This document shows, piece by piece, positions 1 to 7,911 of a DNA stretch of 48,632 nt; within the stretch, counting starts at the first letter, position 1; each line of letters opens with the position of its first letter. This DNA comes from an uncultured Alphaproteobacteria bacterium (GTDB taxonomy: Bacteria; Pseudomonadota; Alphaproteobacteria; VGEJ01): positions 1 through 48,632 of the forward strand of contig CAJWJK010000013.1 of assembly GCA_913041535.1 (NCBI GenBank), written 5' to 3'. Position numbers and translations under genes: made by a program. The notes below the pieces were generated by a model. That model was given only the letters and a program-made list of their open reading frames with translations. It had not been told where the DNA came from and made no database searches.

Positions 1-337
1 TGTGGCGTGGCGACAAAAAGAACAGTTCTCCGATGGTGTGGGCTACAGTTGGATAGACTCCCTCAAGGATTTTGTGAACAAGCAGGTGAGCGACCAGGAT
101 ATGCAGAATGCGGCCTTCCGCTTTCCGATAAACACTCCGTCCGGCAAGGAAGAATACTATTACCGCAGTATTTTCAGCGAGCATTTCCCTTCGGATGCGG
201 CCGCACAATGCGTTCCTTCCATTCCTTCGATAGCCTGCAGTACGGCTGAGGCCCTGGCCTGGGATGAGTCCTTCCGGAACCAGAATGATCCTTCGGGGAG
301 AGCGGTAAAAAATGTGCATAATCAGGCTTACCAATAA
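1..337 (+). CDS. asnB: Asparagine synthetase B, C-terminal fragment
   Basis: This is the 3' end of a gene that begins before the window; the first full codon is at base 2. The 111 visible residues match the C-terminus of glutamine-hydrolysing asparagine synthetase B, which makes asparagine from aspartate, glutamine and ATP. Recognisable stretches are WRQKEQFSDGVGYSWID at the start, SKEEYYYRSIF-type text (here GKEEYYYRSIF) in the middle, and DPSGRAVKNVH near the end. The catalytic glutaminase and most of the synthetase domain lie outside. The GTG at base 2 is an internal valine, not a start. Wording and codon choice look like Bacteroidota and fit the next gene but not the bulk of the window. 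The family call is firm; the taxon is inferred. Confidence 0.93.
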   Translation, partial: VAWRQKEQFSDGVGYSWIDSLKDFVNKQVSDQDMQNAAFRFPINTPSGKEEYYYRSIFSEHFPSDAAAQCVPSIPSIACSTAEALAWDESFRNQNDPSGRAVKNVHNQAYQ

Positions 338-388
338 ACACTGAGCCCGCTTTTTTGTCATTTTAACATTATCCCAAAATTTTAGCAG

Positions 389-1504
389 ATGATCATTGGA
401 GTTCCCAAAGAGATAAAGAACAATGAAAGCCGGGTGGCCCTTACCGAAGCCGGTGTGTACGAGCTTACCAAGCACGGACACGAAGTGCTGATCGAAAAAG
501 GAGCCGGTAATGGCAGCGGTATTTCCAACCATGAATACGTGGAGGCCGGAGCCACCATACTGGAGGATGTGGAAGAGTTATGGAAGCGTGCCGAAATGAT
601 CATCAAGGTAAAGGAACCTATTCAAGAAGAACTCTCCCGTGCCCGTAAGGGTCAGATCATCTTCACCTATTTCCATTTTGCTTCCAGCCAGGAGTTGACA
701 GAGGCTATGGTGAAAAGTGGTGCTATATGTATAGCCTATGAAACCGTGGAGCGCGATGATCGCAGCCTGCCCCTGCTTATTCCCATGAGCGAGGTAGCCG
801 GCAGGATGGCTATACAGGAAGGAGCCCGCTACCTGGAAAAACCGGTAAAGGGACGTGGTGTACTCTTAGGCGGTGTACCGGGAGTGCCTCCAGGTAAGGT
901 ACTGATCCTGGGAGCCGGTATTGTGGGCGTGCAGGCCGCTAAAATGGCCTCCGGCCTGGGTGCTCAGGTTACCGTACTGGATGTGAATATGGACCGCCTG
1001 CGTTATGTGAACGATATTTTACCGGACCATGTGGTCACCAATTATTCCAGTGAGTATACCATCCGCAAGCTTATACGTGATCATGACCTGATCATCGGTG
1101 CGGTGCTGATCCACGGGGCCAAGGCACCCAAGCTGATCACCAGGGATATGCTGAAAGAAATGCGCCCGGGTACGGTGATCGTGGATGTGGCGGTAGATCA
1201 GGGTGGTTGTGTGGAAACCTCCAAGCCCACCACCCATGAAGAGCCTACGTTTATAATTGAGGATGTGCTACACTACGGGGTGGCCAATATGCCGGGAGCG
1301 GTACCCTTTACCTCTACCCTGGCCCTGACCAACGTTACGATACCTTACATCTTAAAGGTAGCGAATAAGGGATGGAAACAAGCCAGCCGCGAAAACCGTG
1401 ACCTGCTAAAGGGGCTCAACATAGTGGAGGGCAAGATCGTATATGAAGGGGTGGCTGATGCCTTTGGTATGGAGTTCACTCCCGCAGAGCACTTCCTGGA
1501 CTAA
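389..1504 (+). CDS. ald: Alanine dehydrogenase
   Basis: A complete 371-residue NAD-dependent alanine dehydrogenase, the usual family length, which interconverts L-alanine with pyruvate and ammonia in the cytoplasm. The N-terminus MIIGVPKEIKNNESRVALT is diagnostic and contains Arg15. Lys75 (in IKVKEP) and His96 (in FTYFHFAS) are the pyruvate-binding and catalytic residues known from the family. A Rossmann segment (GAGIVGVQAAKMA, about residues 172-185) binds NAD, and VDVAVDQGG lies near residue 270. The gene is 51 bases after the asnB tail and 5 bases before a 2'-5' RNA ligase-like gene on the same strand, so these look like one native stretch of a donor genome, probably Bacteroidota. Identity is certain; operon membership is inferred from spacing. 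Confidence 0.96.
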   Translation: MIIGVPKEIKNNESRVALTEAGVYELTKHGHEVLIEKGAGNGSGISNHEYVEAGATILEDVEELWKRAEMIIKVKEPIQEELSRARKGQIIFTYFHFASSQELTEAMVKSGAICIAYETVERDDRSLPLLIPMSEVAGRMAIQEGARYLEKPVKGRGVLLGGVPGVPPGKVLILGAGIVGVQAAKMASGLGAQVTVLDVNMDRLRYVNDILPDHVVTNYSSEYTIRKLIRDHDLIIGAVLIHGAKAPKLITRDMLKEMRPGTVIVDVAVDQGGCVETSKPTTHEEPTFIIEDVLHYGVANMPGAVPFTSTLALTNVTIPYILKVANKGWKQASRENRDLLKGLNIVEGKIVYEGVADAFGMEFTPAEHFLD

Positions 1505-1509
1505 TCCTT

Positions 1510-1821
1510 TTGGATAAGCGGCCGCTCATCCTAACCTTAAAGCTCAATCCTGAAGCAGAGCTGTTCTTTAATAAGCTGCGGGAGGAATATTTTCCTCCGG
1601 AGCGGAATTACCTGAAGGCGCACCTCACCCTCTTTCATGCTTTGCCAGGCGAACAACTATCTGAAATCCAAAGTGGATTAAAGGAAATTGCCGGTAAAAC
1701 CATCCCCTTTCAGCTAAAGCCTGAAAGCTGGAAAGCAATCGGCAAAGGGGTGGCCTTTATTTTGGATTGCCCGGAGTTGATAAGCCTGCATCAACAGCTT
1801 CAAAGCCTCTATGTTATCTGA
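1510..1821 (+). CDS. 2'-5' RNA ligase-like phosphoesterase, truncated by a join
   Basis: This encodes the first half of a 2H phosphoesterase of the 2'-5' RNA ligase/cyclic phosphodiesterase type. The first catalytic H-x-T motif is present as HLTLFH around residues 38-43, but the protein stops at 103 residues, before the second H-x-T motif that such ~170-190-residue proteins need. It starts with TTG five bases after the ald stop. The reading stays convincing through LHQQLQSL (about residue 100), then ends in three unrelated residues and a stop. I therefore place a sequence join near base 1805-1812 rather than a natural truncation. As drawn it cannot be active. Confidence 0.7.
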   Translation: MDKRPLILTLKLNPEAELFFNKLREEYFPPERNYLKAHLTLFHALPGEQLSEIQSGLKEIAGKTIPFQLKPESWKAIGKGVAFILDCPELISLHQQLQSLYVI

Positions 1822-2182
1822 TGCGGGCAATACGCATGGCTGGGCTAATTTTGGAGAAGTGTGGTGGGAACTCTCTTCTATAAAATTATCTGGTTTCGTC
1901 GCATTTAGTCTGAACTTCGTTATGGCATTAATGGTTTTGTCGTTATGTTGTTTGAGTCGCTGTATATTATCAAATAAAATGACCATCATCTTTATATTTG
2001 CACTAGGCATGAAGGCTCATGTATGCCCTGTGTATGATATTCGATGCATGTCTCTGGATATCATTGCTCGCGAAAGACTACATCATCTGGAAGTGGAAAT
2101 CAAAAGTAATTCCTATTTACAACGACTTACGTTATCATAAGTGATCATTCGTGATCAGGAAGATATCGGATATGATGAAAAA
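1811..2182. other. Unassigned DNA between two apparent joins
   Basis: About 370 bases that match neither the upstream Bacteroidota-like genes nor the proteobacterial genes that follow. A plus-strand open frame of 109 codons (1811-2140) contains one hydrophobic stretch (FVAFSLNFVMALMVLSLCCL), but it has no recognisable motif and its start overlaps the suspected join. I see no credible gene, promoter or RNA here on either strand. It may be a fragment of a third source or the distal end of a genomic island. Confidence 0.4.
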
Positions 2183-2235
2183 AGAGCTGTCTCTTAATCA
2201 GCGGGTCCTAGGTTCGAGTCCTAGTGCGCCCACCA
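2183..2235 (+). tRNA. 3' part of tRNA-Lys(CUU), incomplete
   Basis: The anticodon loop CTCTTAA (2191-2197, anticodon CUU) is followed by the 3' anticodon stem, the variable loop, a perfect T-stem CTAGG/CCTAG enclosing TTCGAGT, the acceptor strand GCGCCCA and an encoded CCA ending at 2235. From 2191 onward it agrees base for base with my recollection of the standard proteobacterial tRNA-Lys(CUU). The 5' acceptor strand, the D-arm and most of the 5' anticodon stem are missing: upstream only AGAGCTGT resembles a tRNA, and base 2190 would give a U-U mismatch. It is therefore a remnant, either one arm of an attachment site left by island integration or the edge of a chimeric join. Confidence 0.8.
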
Positions 2236-2359
2236 TATAATCACGGGCTTAGCTGATTACTAACGATAGGCACTATTGGGGAAACGACGGACGACTTGGT
2301 TAAACATCGGTGTTAGCCACTTGCAAAGGCCCTCGTTTTCTCAGCCGATAGGAAAATTG

Positions 2360-3265
2360 GTGGAAACAAAAAGAACTTTTGGCAAGAGTGGGACGGGCGG
2401 GGGCTTTCTATCTATCACGTTGGCATTTCTGATGTTGCCGGCGATTGATGCAATCGCAAAAGGCCTTTCTGACAACATTTCTGCAGCTGAAATTGCCTGG
2501 TTTAGACATATTCTTCAGACCATATTCCTTCTTCCCTTTGTTATCCACTATGGTTTTTCCGTAGATGGGCCAATATGGATACATGTTTCGCGTGGAGTTT
2601 TGATGGCGGGTGTTTGGGTGGCCTTTGTAATGGCTCTTGTTGTAATGCCGTTAGCTAACGTTGCTGCCATCTTTTTTATCAGTCCCCTTATACTTACACT
2701 GTTGGGAGCATTCTTTTTAGGAGAATCAATTGGCTGGCGCCGTATTAGTGCAATAATAGCGGGTCTTTGCGGTGCTCTTTTGATAATTCAGCCAAGCTAT
2801 ACTGACTTTGGTGCGACATCATTATTGCCTGCCTGTGCAGCATTCGGCTTTGCTTTTTATATGTTGTTGACTAGAAAGCTTGCAGATGGAGGTAAGGTGT
2901 CCAATGCAATCTCAATGCAGTTTTACGCTGGCTTGTTCGGCGGAATATTTTTGACAGGGGCGTTAATAATTGGTCTGTTCGTTGACGTGCGGTTTCTAAC
3001 TATTGTGCTACCAGATAGGTTTGATTGGTCGTTACTGATTTGTCTTGCAATCATAGCGACAGTTGGACACATGTTAATAGCTTTTGCCGCAAGTCGAATT
3101 GGAACAGCGCAAATTGCACCATTCCTCTATCTAGAAATTGTTGGCGCAACCGTTCTTGGCTTAATCTTTTTTGATGATTTCCCAGACCTGCTAGCTTGGA
3201 TTGGGATTTTCATTGTAATTGCCTCTGGCCTCTACGTTTATTATCGGGAGACTAGATTAGTTTGA
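2360..3265 (+). CDS. EamA (DMT-superfamily) membrane transporter
   Basis: An inner-membrane protein with about ten hydrophobic segments in two EamA repeats. One runs roughly through the first 140 residues (typical text: AEIAWFRHI near the first helix and MPLANVAAIFFISPL near helix 4); the second follows, with AQIAPFLYLEIVGATVLG near its end. The family exports or imports metabolites, drugs or amino acids; the substrate cannot be read from sequence. The frame is open back to 2276, but the family begins near the first helix. I prefer the GTG at 2360, with AGGA six bases upstream, which gives 301 residues, the usual size. It lies just downstream of the tRNA remnant and converges with the MFS gene. 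Confidence 0.85.
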   Translation: METKRTFGKSGTGGGFLSITLAFLMLPAIDAIAKGLSDNISAAEIAWFRHILQTIFLLPFVIHYGFSVDGPIWIHVSRGVLMAGVWVAFVMALVVMPLANVAAIFFISPLILTLLGAFFLGESIGWRRISAIIAGLCGALLIIQPSYTDFGATSLLPACAAFGFAFYMLLTRKLADGGKVSNAISMQFYAGLFGGIFLTGALIIGLFVDVRFLTIVLPDRFDWSLLICLAIIATVGHMLIAFAASRIGTAQIAPFLYLEIVGATVLGLIFFDDFPDLLAWIGIFIVIASGLYVYYRETRLV

Positions 3266-3329
3266 ATGTGGAGACTTTGTCTGATCTGGGGTTTTTGAAA
3301 CTAGCAGTGCTGACGATATGTGAATCATT

Positions 3330-4541
3330 TCACTGTCCAATATCTCTAGCGCGATAGCGATGTAAAGCGAGCCAAACAGTAGCCATTGAAGTGAAGGCTA
3401 TGAAGGGCAGTGCGCCAAGGTTTAGTATTGTCCAACCGAATAGATGCAAAAGTGTTCCGGCACCAAGAGACGCTAGAGCGACGGTGCCAAAGACGAAGAA
3501 GTCATTGAGAGCCTGAACCTTGCTCTTTTCAGATTCGGTGTGACACTCAGTTAGAAGTGTGGTGCCACCGATAAACAGGAAATTCCAACCTAACCCAAGG
3601 CTGAACAGCCCAATCCAGTAGTTAATAAAGTCGGTTCCTAAGACACTAAAGGTGGTGGCAATGCAGAGAAATATAGATCCTGCCAACATTACGTTAAGGA
3701 CTCCAAAACGGCGAATCAGGTGGCCCGTAAAAAATGAGGGGCCGAACATTCCAACAATGTGCCATTGAATAACGATAGTTGCATTGCTGAAGGTATGGCC
3801 ATGGCTAACCATTGCAAGAGGTGTTGCTGTCATCACCAGACTCATAACGCCATATCCAATCATGGCGGCAGTCATAGCGACTAAGAAGGCCGGTTGCCGG
3901 GCAATATTAATTAGCGAACGACCACTATGAGATCGATCGTTCGGGCTGAGTCCTGAAATATCTAATGGGATTAGAATCAGGATGGCCAGGGCTGCAAGGA
4001 TGACGATAGATAGGTAGGTACCAAGAAAGGTCAACGGGTCCAATAAGTCTTTTGTCCAGCCAGCACTCGCGGGACCAAGAAATGCTGCCATCAGACCTCC
4101 GGCCATTACTAAGGAAATTGCTCGGGACTTAAAGTCCTCGTTTGTGCTATCAGCGGCAGCAAATCGATAATATTGGCCAAAAGCGTTGTAGATACCAAGG
4201 AAAGCTGTACCTAAACAAAACAGCCAGAAATCAGCAATCCAGATGGCGCTTGAAGCAATCATACCGCCCATGATTCCAAAGGCTGCACCAGTCATGAAGC
4301 CAAAACGGCGTCCAATGCGACGCATCCAAAGAGAGGCTGGAATTGTACCAATTAGCGTGCCGATCATGGCCGTTGAAACGGGCAATGTAGCTAAAGTTTT
4401 TTGAGTCGCTAGCGTGTACCCAACGAGGCTGCTTGCAGTGATTAAGATTGCACCATTGGTCATAACAAGACCCTGACAGATCGAAAGCACGGCAATATTT
4501 TTTATAAGTTTTTTCATGTCTGGGACTAAACGGGCAAGCAC
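3330..4541 (-). CDS. MFS transporter
   Basis: A major facilitator superfamily permease of about 400 residues with twelve predicted membrane helices. The loop between helices 2 and 3 carries the MFS signature as RRIGRRFGF, around residues 74-82. The substrate is unknown. The longest frame starts with GTG at 4541, but its Shine-Dalgarno-like GGAG directly abuts that codon, so the ATG at 4517 (MKKLIKNIAVLS, directly before helix 1) may be the true start. It lies 126 bases downstream of zur in the same direction, so read-through from the zinc operon is possible, but nothing ties it to metals. Confidence 0.85.
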   Translation of the reverse strand: MLARLVPDMKKLIKNIAVLSICQGLVMTNGAILITASSLVGYTLATQKTLATLPVSTAMIGTLIGTIPASLWMRRIGRRFGFMTGAAFGIMGGMIASSAIWIADFWLFCLGTAFLGIYNAFGQYYRFAAADSTNEDFKSRAISLVMAGGLMAAFLGPASAGWTKDLLDPLTFLGTYLSIVILAALAILILIPLDISGLSPNDRSHSGRSLINIARQPAFLVAMTAAMIGYGVMSLVMTATPLAMVSHGHTFSNATIVIQWHIVGMFGPSFFTGHLIRRFGVLNVMLAGSIFLCIATTFSVLGTDFINYWIGLFSLGLGWNFLFIGGTTLLTECHTESEKSKVQALNDFFVFGTVALASLGAGTLLHLFGWTILNLGALPFIAFTSMATVWLALHRYRARDIGQ

Positions 4542-4667
4542 CTCCGACTAAGGGCATACTGGTGATAACCACGATATTGGCGCGTTAAACTGATGGAGGC
4601 GATGAGGATAAGGTTGGACGGAAACTGGAGTTTTGGTACCACTTCAGGAAGGGTGCTATTGCGGAGG

Positions 4668-5072
4668 TTAACCGCAGGTACTACAGAAGCCACTAAGTTC
4701 TACAGTTGATTTTCTAGGCACAAAACCGTTGGTGTTAGCTAGGTTTTCAAGGTGTTTGTCAAAAGCATTATCGAAAATCTCTGAAACATCTCCACATGAT
4801 TCACAGATAGTAAAGGCTACCCTAGCGTGGCTTTTGTCATCAGGGCATTGACAGGCTATGAAAGCGTTCTTGCTCTCTATTCGGTGTACCATTCCATACT
4901 CGAGTAATTTGTCGAGCGCCCTATATACCTGAAGAGGTGCACGAAATCCGGATTCTCTAAGTTGATCGAGAATTGTGTAGGCACTAAGGGCTCCGTGGAA
5001 ATTTAACAGAGTTTCCATCACAAGAAATTCATTATTTGTAAGTTTTGGGTGTTTACCAGAGCGGTGGGTCAT
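4668..5072 (-). CDS. zur: Zinc uptake regulator, Fur family
   Basis: A 134-residue Fur-family repressor with an N-terminal winged helix (about residues 8-75, recognition region QVYRALDKLLEYGMVHR) and a C-terminal metal-binding and dimerisation domain. Two Cys pairs, CESCG and CSTCG at the extreme C-terminus, form the structural zinc site. The CPDDKSH segment supplies the regulatory ligands typical of Zur. In the family, zinc-loaded Zur represses zinc uptake genes. It is the last gene of the minus-strand unit znuC-znuB-zur, starting 28 bases after the znuB stop, and the shared divergent region with znuA holds a candidate operator. Choice of Zur over Fur or Mur rests mainly on this context. Confidence 0.93.
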   Translation of the reverse strand: MTHRSGKHPKLTNNEFLVMETLLNFHGALSAYTILDQLRESGFRAPLQVYRALDKLLEYGMVHRIESKNAFIACQCPDDKSHARVAFTICESCGDVSEIFDNAFDKHLENLANTNGFVPRKSTVELSGFCSTCG

Positions 5073-5100
5073 AGTTCTTATCCTTCTTATTCTCTACATA

Positions 5101-5925
5101 TCAGGAATGTGGTGCCTTTTTAAGAACTAATATGTTTGCCAGAGGTGACAAGCTAACAAGAAAACACGCGAGCGCTGCTACTACAATAGTCGGCCCTGAG
5201 GGTGTGTCCCATGTGAGAGAACCAAATAATCCACCAATAACCGACGCAGATCCAATCAGTCCGGAAATAACGACCATTTGTTCTGGGCTGCTGGAGAATC
5301 GACGCGCTGCCGCTGCAGGTATGATTAGCATTGCCGTGATGAGGAGCACTCCAATAATCTCTATCGATATAGCGATAACACACGCAATTAGAAAGACAAA
5401 AATGATATTGGCACGGTCAGGGTTCATACCTTCAGCTTTTGCTATTTCCCGGTCAACTGTTGCCGCGAATAACGGTCGCCAGATAATAGCAAGTGCAATA
5501 AGAGCTGTGAGGCCTCCGATATAGATGATTAGTATATCAGTTACCGATGTTGCCAAGATATCACCGAATAGCACCCCCATGATGTCCACCCGCACCCAGC
5601 TGATAAATCCAAGAACTACCAACCCTAGTGCTAAGGTAGAGTGGGAAAGTAGGCTTAGTACGGAATCGGCGGGCAGTATTGTGCGCTTCTGGATTAATAG
5701 AAGAGATAGTGCGACAAAGGCGGAAACCAAGAATACTACCAAGGTGGTACTGCTGTTGATCAACAAAGAAAGTGCAACTCCAAGAAGTGCCGCATGTGAT
5801 ATTGTATCACCAAAGAATGCTAGTCTGCGCCAGACGATAAAACAGCCGAGAGGACCTGCTACAATTGCAATTCCAACACCAGCTACGAGAGCGCGCATAA
5901 AGAAGTCGTCTAGCAATCCGGCCAA
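5101..5925 (-). CDS. znuB: Zinc ABC transporter permease
   Basis: A 274-residue ABC-3 family permease with about eight membrane helices that forms the membrane channel of the high-affinity zinc importer. Family text is clear: GDTISHAALLGVAL in the second helix region and IEIIGVLLITAMLIIPAAAARRFSS-type wording later (residues roughly 190-215). It starts 21 bases after the znuC stop and is followed after 28 bases by zur. The partner ATPase is ZnuC and the periplasmic binding protein ZnuA is encoded divergently. Manganese-specific ABC-3 permeases look similar, so zinc specificity relies on Zur and on the His-rich partners. Confidence 0.94.
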   Translation of the reverse strand: MAGLLDDFFMRALVAGVGIAIVAGPLGCFIVWRRLAFFGDTISHAALLGVALSLLINSSTTLVVFLVSAFVALSLLLIQKRTILPADSVLSLLSHSTLALGLVVLGFISWVRVDIMGVLFGDILATSVTDILIIYIGGLTALIALAIIWRPLFAATVDREIAKAEGMNPDRANIIFVFLIACVIAISIEIIGVLLITAMLIIPAAAARRFSSSPEQMVVISGLIGSASVIGGLFGSLTWDTPSGPTIVVAALACFLVSLSPLANILVLKKAPHS

Positions 5926-5946
5926 TGGTTTTTCTACTTTGTTTCT

Positions 5947-6753
5947 TTAATCAGGGCTATTAGGGGGACTTACAGAGTCTGAATGGTGTTGGTCTGACTT
6001 ATGATAATAATCTGTCACACTGCCATCAGGTAGATGCCTATGGTCATGTCGGTGTTTATATAATGCATGGGTTTGGTCCTCGCTAGTATGGAAGAGCTCG
6101 CGGTAGGCAGCTGTTGAGGCGACATGATCTGGGGTGCCAGAGCAGCAAACATGCCCGTTCAAACATATAACTTGGTCAGTTGCCGCCATGACAACATGAA
6201 GGTCGTGGGAGATTAGTATTACACCGCAGTGAAGCTCGTCTCGAATGCGCTTAATGAGTTCGTATATGGCAATCTCACCAGTAAAATCTATGCCCTGAAT
6301 AGGTTCATCAAGGACTAACAGATCTGGTTTGCGTACAATCGATCGAGCTAACATAACGCGTTGAAATTCACCACCCGATAGCGTGCGCATTTCCTCTCTT
6401 CTCAAATGACTAGTAACAGTTTCAGATAGTGCCCAGTCAATGTCTGTGCTTGAAACCCGACCAGTGAGCTTCATAAAACGATCGACAGTAAGAGGAAGAC
6501 TCCAGTCGAAGGACACTGTCTGTGGCACATATCCTACACGCAGATGACTGTATCGGCTTGCTATTCCTTCATCGGGCGGAAGTATACCAAGTATCATTTT
6601 AGCTGTCGTTGATTTGCCTGAGCCATTGGGTCCTATGAGGGACACGATCTCTCCAGACTCCACAGTCATGTCAACGCCGCGAACAAGCCAACGGCCGCCG
6701 CGATTGATCCCTGCTGCATCTAGGGAGGCAAGGGGACTTTTAGGGATAAACAT
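5947..6753 (-). CDS. znuC: Zinc ABC transporter ATP-binding protein
   Basis: The ATPase of the zinc importer, 268 residues. The Walker A motif GPNGSGKST is near residue 42, the ABC signature LSGGEFQRV near 135, Walker B LLVLDEP just after it, and the H-loop ISHDLH near 190. The last 50 residues form a His-rich tail (for example KHRHDHRH and DQHHSD), which the family often carries and which may buffer zinc. I chose the ATG at 6753; a TTG one codon earlier is also in frame. It is the first gene of the znuC-znuB-zur unit, and its start lies 101 bases from that of znuA on the other strand. Confidence 0.95.
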   Translation of the reverse strand: MFIPKSPLASLDAAGINRGGRWLVRGVDMTVESGEIVSLIGPNGSGKSTTAKMILGILPPDEGIASRYSHLRVGYVPQTVSFDWSLPLTVDRFMKLTGRVSSTDIDWALSETVTSHLRREEMRTLSGGEFQRVMLARSIVRKPDLLVLDEPIQGIDFTGEIAIYELIKRIRDELHCGVILISHDLHVVMAATDQVICLNGHVCCSGTPDHVASTAAYRELFHTSEDQTHALYKHRHDHRHLPDGSVTDYYHKSDQHHSDSVSPPNSPD

Positions 6754-6808
6754 CAATCGGTCCGCACACTGAATTGTTGAACACCGAATCTAACTATATT
6801 ATATATGG

Positions 6809-6825
6809 ATGTAACCATATAACAT
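6809..6825. promoter_or_regulatory. Candidate Zur operator in znuC-znuA divergent region
   Basis: An imperfect palindrome with outer arms ATGT and ACAT in an AT-rich region; the right half contains ATAACAT, which resembles the half-site of known Zur boxes. It lies 30 bases before the znuA start and 55 bases before the znuC start, so one bound repressor could block both directions. A second ACAT copy follows directly (6827-6830). Only five of the eight base pairs match, so this is a candidate only. Confidence 0.5.
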
Positions 6826-6854
6826 AACATATCATACCATGAGGTTTACGACGA

Positions 6855-7784
6855 ATGTCAATTCTGAAAGCATGTTTGTTTTTGATTTTTGGGCTCGTGA
6901 TCACCATAGGGCCTGCGGCCGCCAAGATAAAGGTAGTAACCTCAATCAAGCCAGTACACTCTCTTGTGTCTGCAGTCATGGAGGGGGTCTATAAACCAGA
7001 TCTTATTGTCACGGGAGCATCTTCACCTCACAATTTTTCTCTTAAACCTTCCCAAGCACATGTCTTGGAACAGGCAAATTTAGTTTTCTGGATCGGGCGA
7101 GATCTAGAGGCTTTCCTTGTGAAACCAATTGTGAATATTGCGTCGAATGCACGGTCTGTAGAGTTGATAAAGACAGAAGGATTGAACAGGTTGGCACTCG
7201 AGGGTGGCCATATCCATGCACAACACGATCATGACGAACACAACGATCATGACGAACACAGCATATTCGATGCTCACATTTGGTTAGATCCCGAAAATGC
7301 GAAGGTTTTGGTCAAGAGAATTGTGATCGAGTTGAGCGCTGTTGACCCTGACAATGCTACCACTTACGAAAACAATGGTAATGATTTGGTAACCAATCTC
7401 AGTCGGTTGACCGAGGAGTTAGAAATTGCAATGTCAGGTCTGGGAGGTAGAAAATTTATTACCTTCCACAGTGCTTATCGGTATTTCACTGAGCGCTTTG
7501 GAATATCAGCTGCAGAGTCCATTGTTGTATTACCGGAAGTGCTTCCGGGTGCTGACAGGATCAGAAAGATTCGAGATAAGGCGCGGCGTTCCCATATATC
7601 GTGTGTGCTTACCGAACCACAGTATGAATCTAACCTCGCGGCCTTGGTTACCGAAGGAACTGAAATCCAAATTGGGATGATCGATCCACTTGGTGCTATG
7701 CTGGAGGATGGACCTCAACTTTACTTTTCATTGCTCCGCTCTCTAGCAGAGTCTATTCGTAACTGTTTACTGCCAACGAGTTAG
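6855..7784 (+). CDS. znuA: Zinc ABC transporter substrate-binding protein
   Basis: The periplasmic zinc-binding protein of the ZnuABC importer, 309 residues. Residues 1-23 form a signal peptide ending in AAA. Metal ligands line up with the E. coli protein: His59 (SSPHNF), His141 (DAHIWLDP), His205 (TFHSAYRY) and Asp277 (MIDPLGA). A His- and Asp-rich loop at residues 119-135 is the zinc-collecting loop typical of ZnuA and argues against a manganese protein. The loop is built on a perfect 18-base duplication. It is transcribed away from znuC, and control by Zur is inferred from the candidate operator upstream. Confidence 0.95.
   Translation: MSILKACLFLIFGLVITIGPAAAKIKVVTSIKPVHSLVSAVMEGVYKPDLIVTGASSPHNFSLKPSQAHVLEQANLVFWIGRDLEAFLVKPIVNIASNARSVELIKTEGLNRLALEGGHIHAQHDHDEHNDHDEHSIFDAHIWLDPENAKVLVKRIVIELSAVDPDNATTYENNGNDLVTNLSRLTEELEIAMSGLGGRKFITFHSAYRYFTERFGISAAESIVVLPEVLPGADRIRKIRDKARRSHISCVLTEPQYESNLAALVTEGTEIQIGMIDPLGAMLEDGPQLYFSLLRSLAESIRNCLLPTS
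7225..7260 (+). repeat. Perfect 2 x 18-bp tandem repeat inside znuA
   Basis: Unit ACGATCATGACGAACACA occurs twice without a mismatch (7225-7242 and 7243-7260). It adds six residues per copy to the His/Asp loop of ZnuA and keeps the frame, so copy number could vary without breaking the gene. Confidence 0.95.
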
Positions 7785-7845
7785 TTCTTGATGCTCAAAA
7801 AGTCAGCTGCTTCTATACAATTAGTGCCTCTATAGGAACAGAAAT

Positions 7846-7911
7846 ATGTCCAATAATACAAGATCCCTATCTGGATGTTCCGAGGCTACAGAACATACAA
7901 TTGAGCTATGA
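7846..7911 (+). CDS. Possible 21-residue leader peptide before the DUF4396 gene
   Basis: A short frame starts with ATG at 7846 and ends with TGA at 7909-7911, sharing ATGA with the start of the next gene at 7908. Such overlap is typical of translational coupling. Its own ribosome site is only a weak AGGAACAG stretch. It has no recognisable sequence and may be chance. Confidence 0.2.
   Translation: MSNNTRSLSGCSEATEHTIEL

Noticed and set aside
1811-2140. 109-codon open frame with one hydrophobic stretch
   Set aside because: No family wording, no clear ribosome site, and the start overlaps the suspected join; listed only as unassigned DNA.
2276-2359. 28-residue extension of the EamA transporter
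   Set aside because: It is hydrophilic, unlike family N-termini, and begins just after the tRNA remnant; the GTG at 2360 has a better ribosome site.
5132-5950. Plus-strand open frames opposite znuB
   Set aside because: They are shadows of the minus-strand zinc permease, with no family wording of their own.
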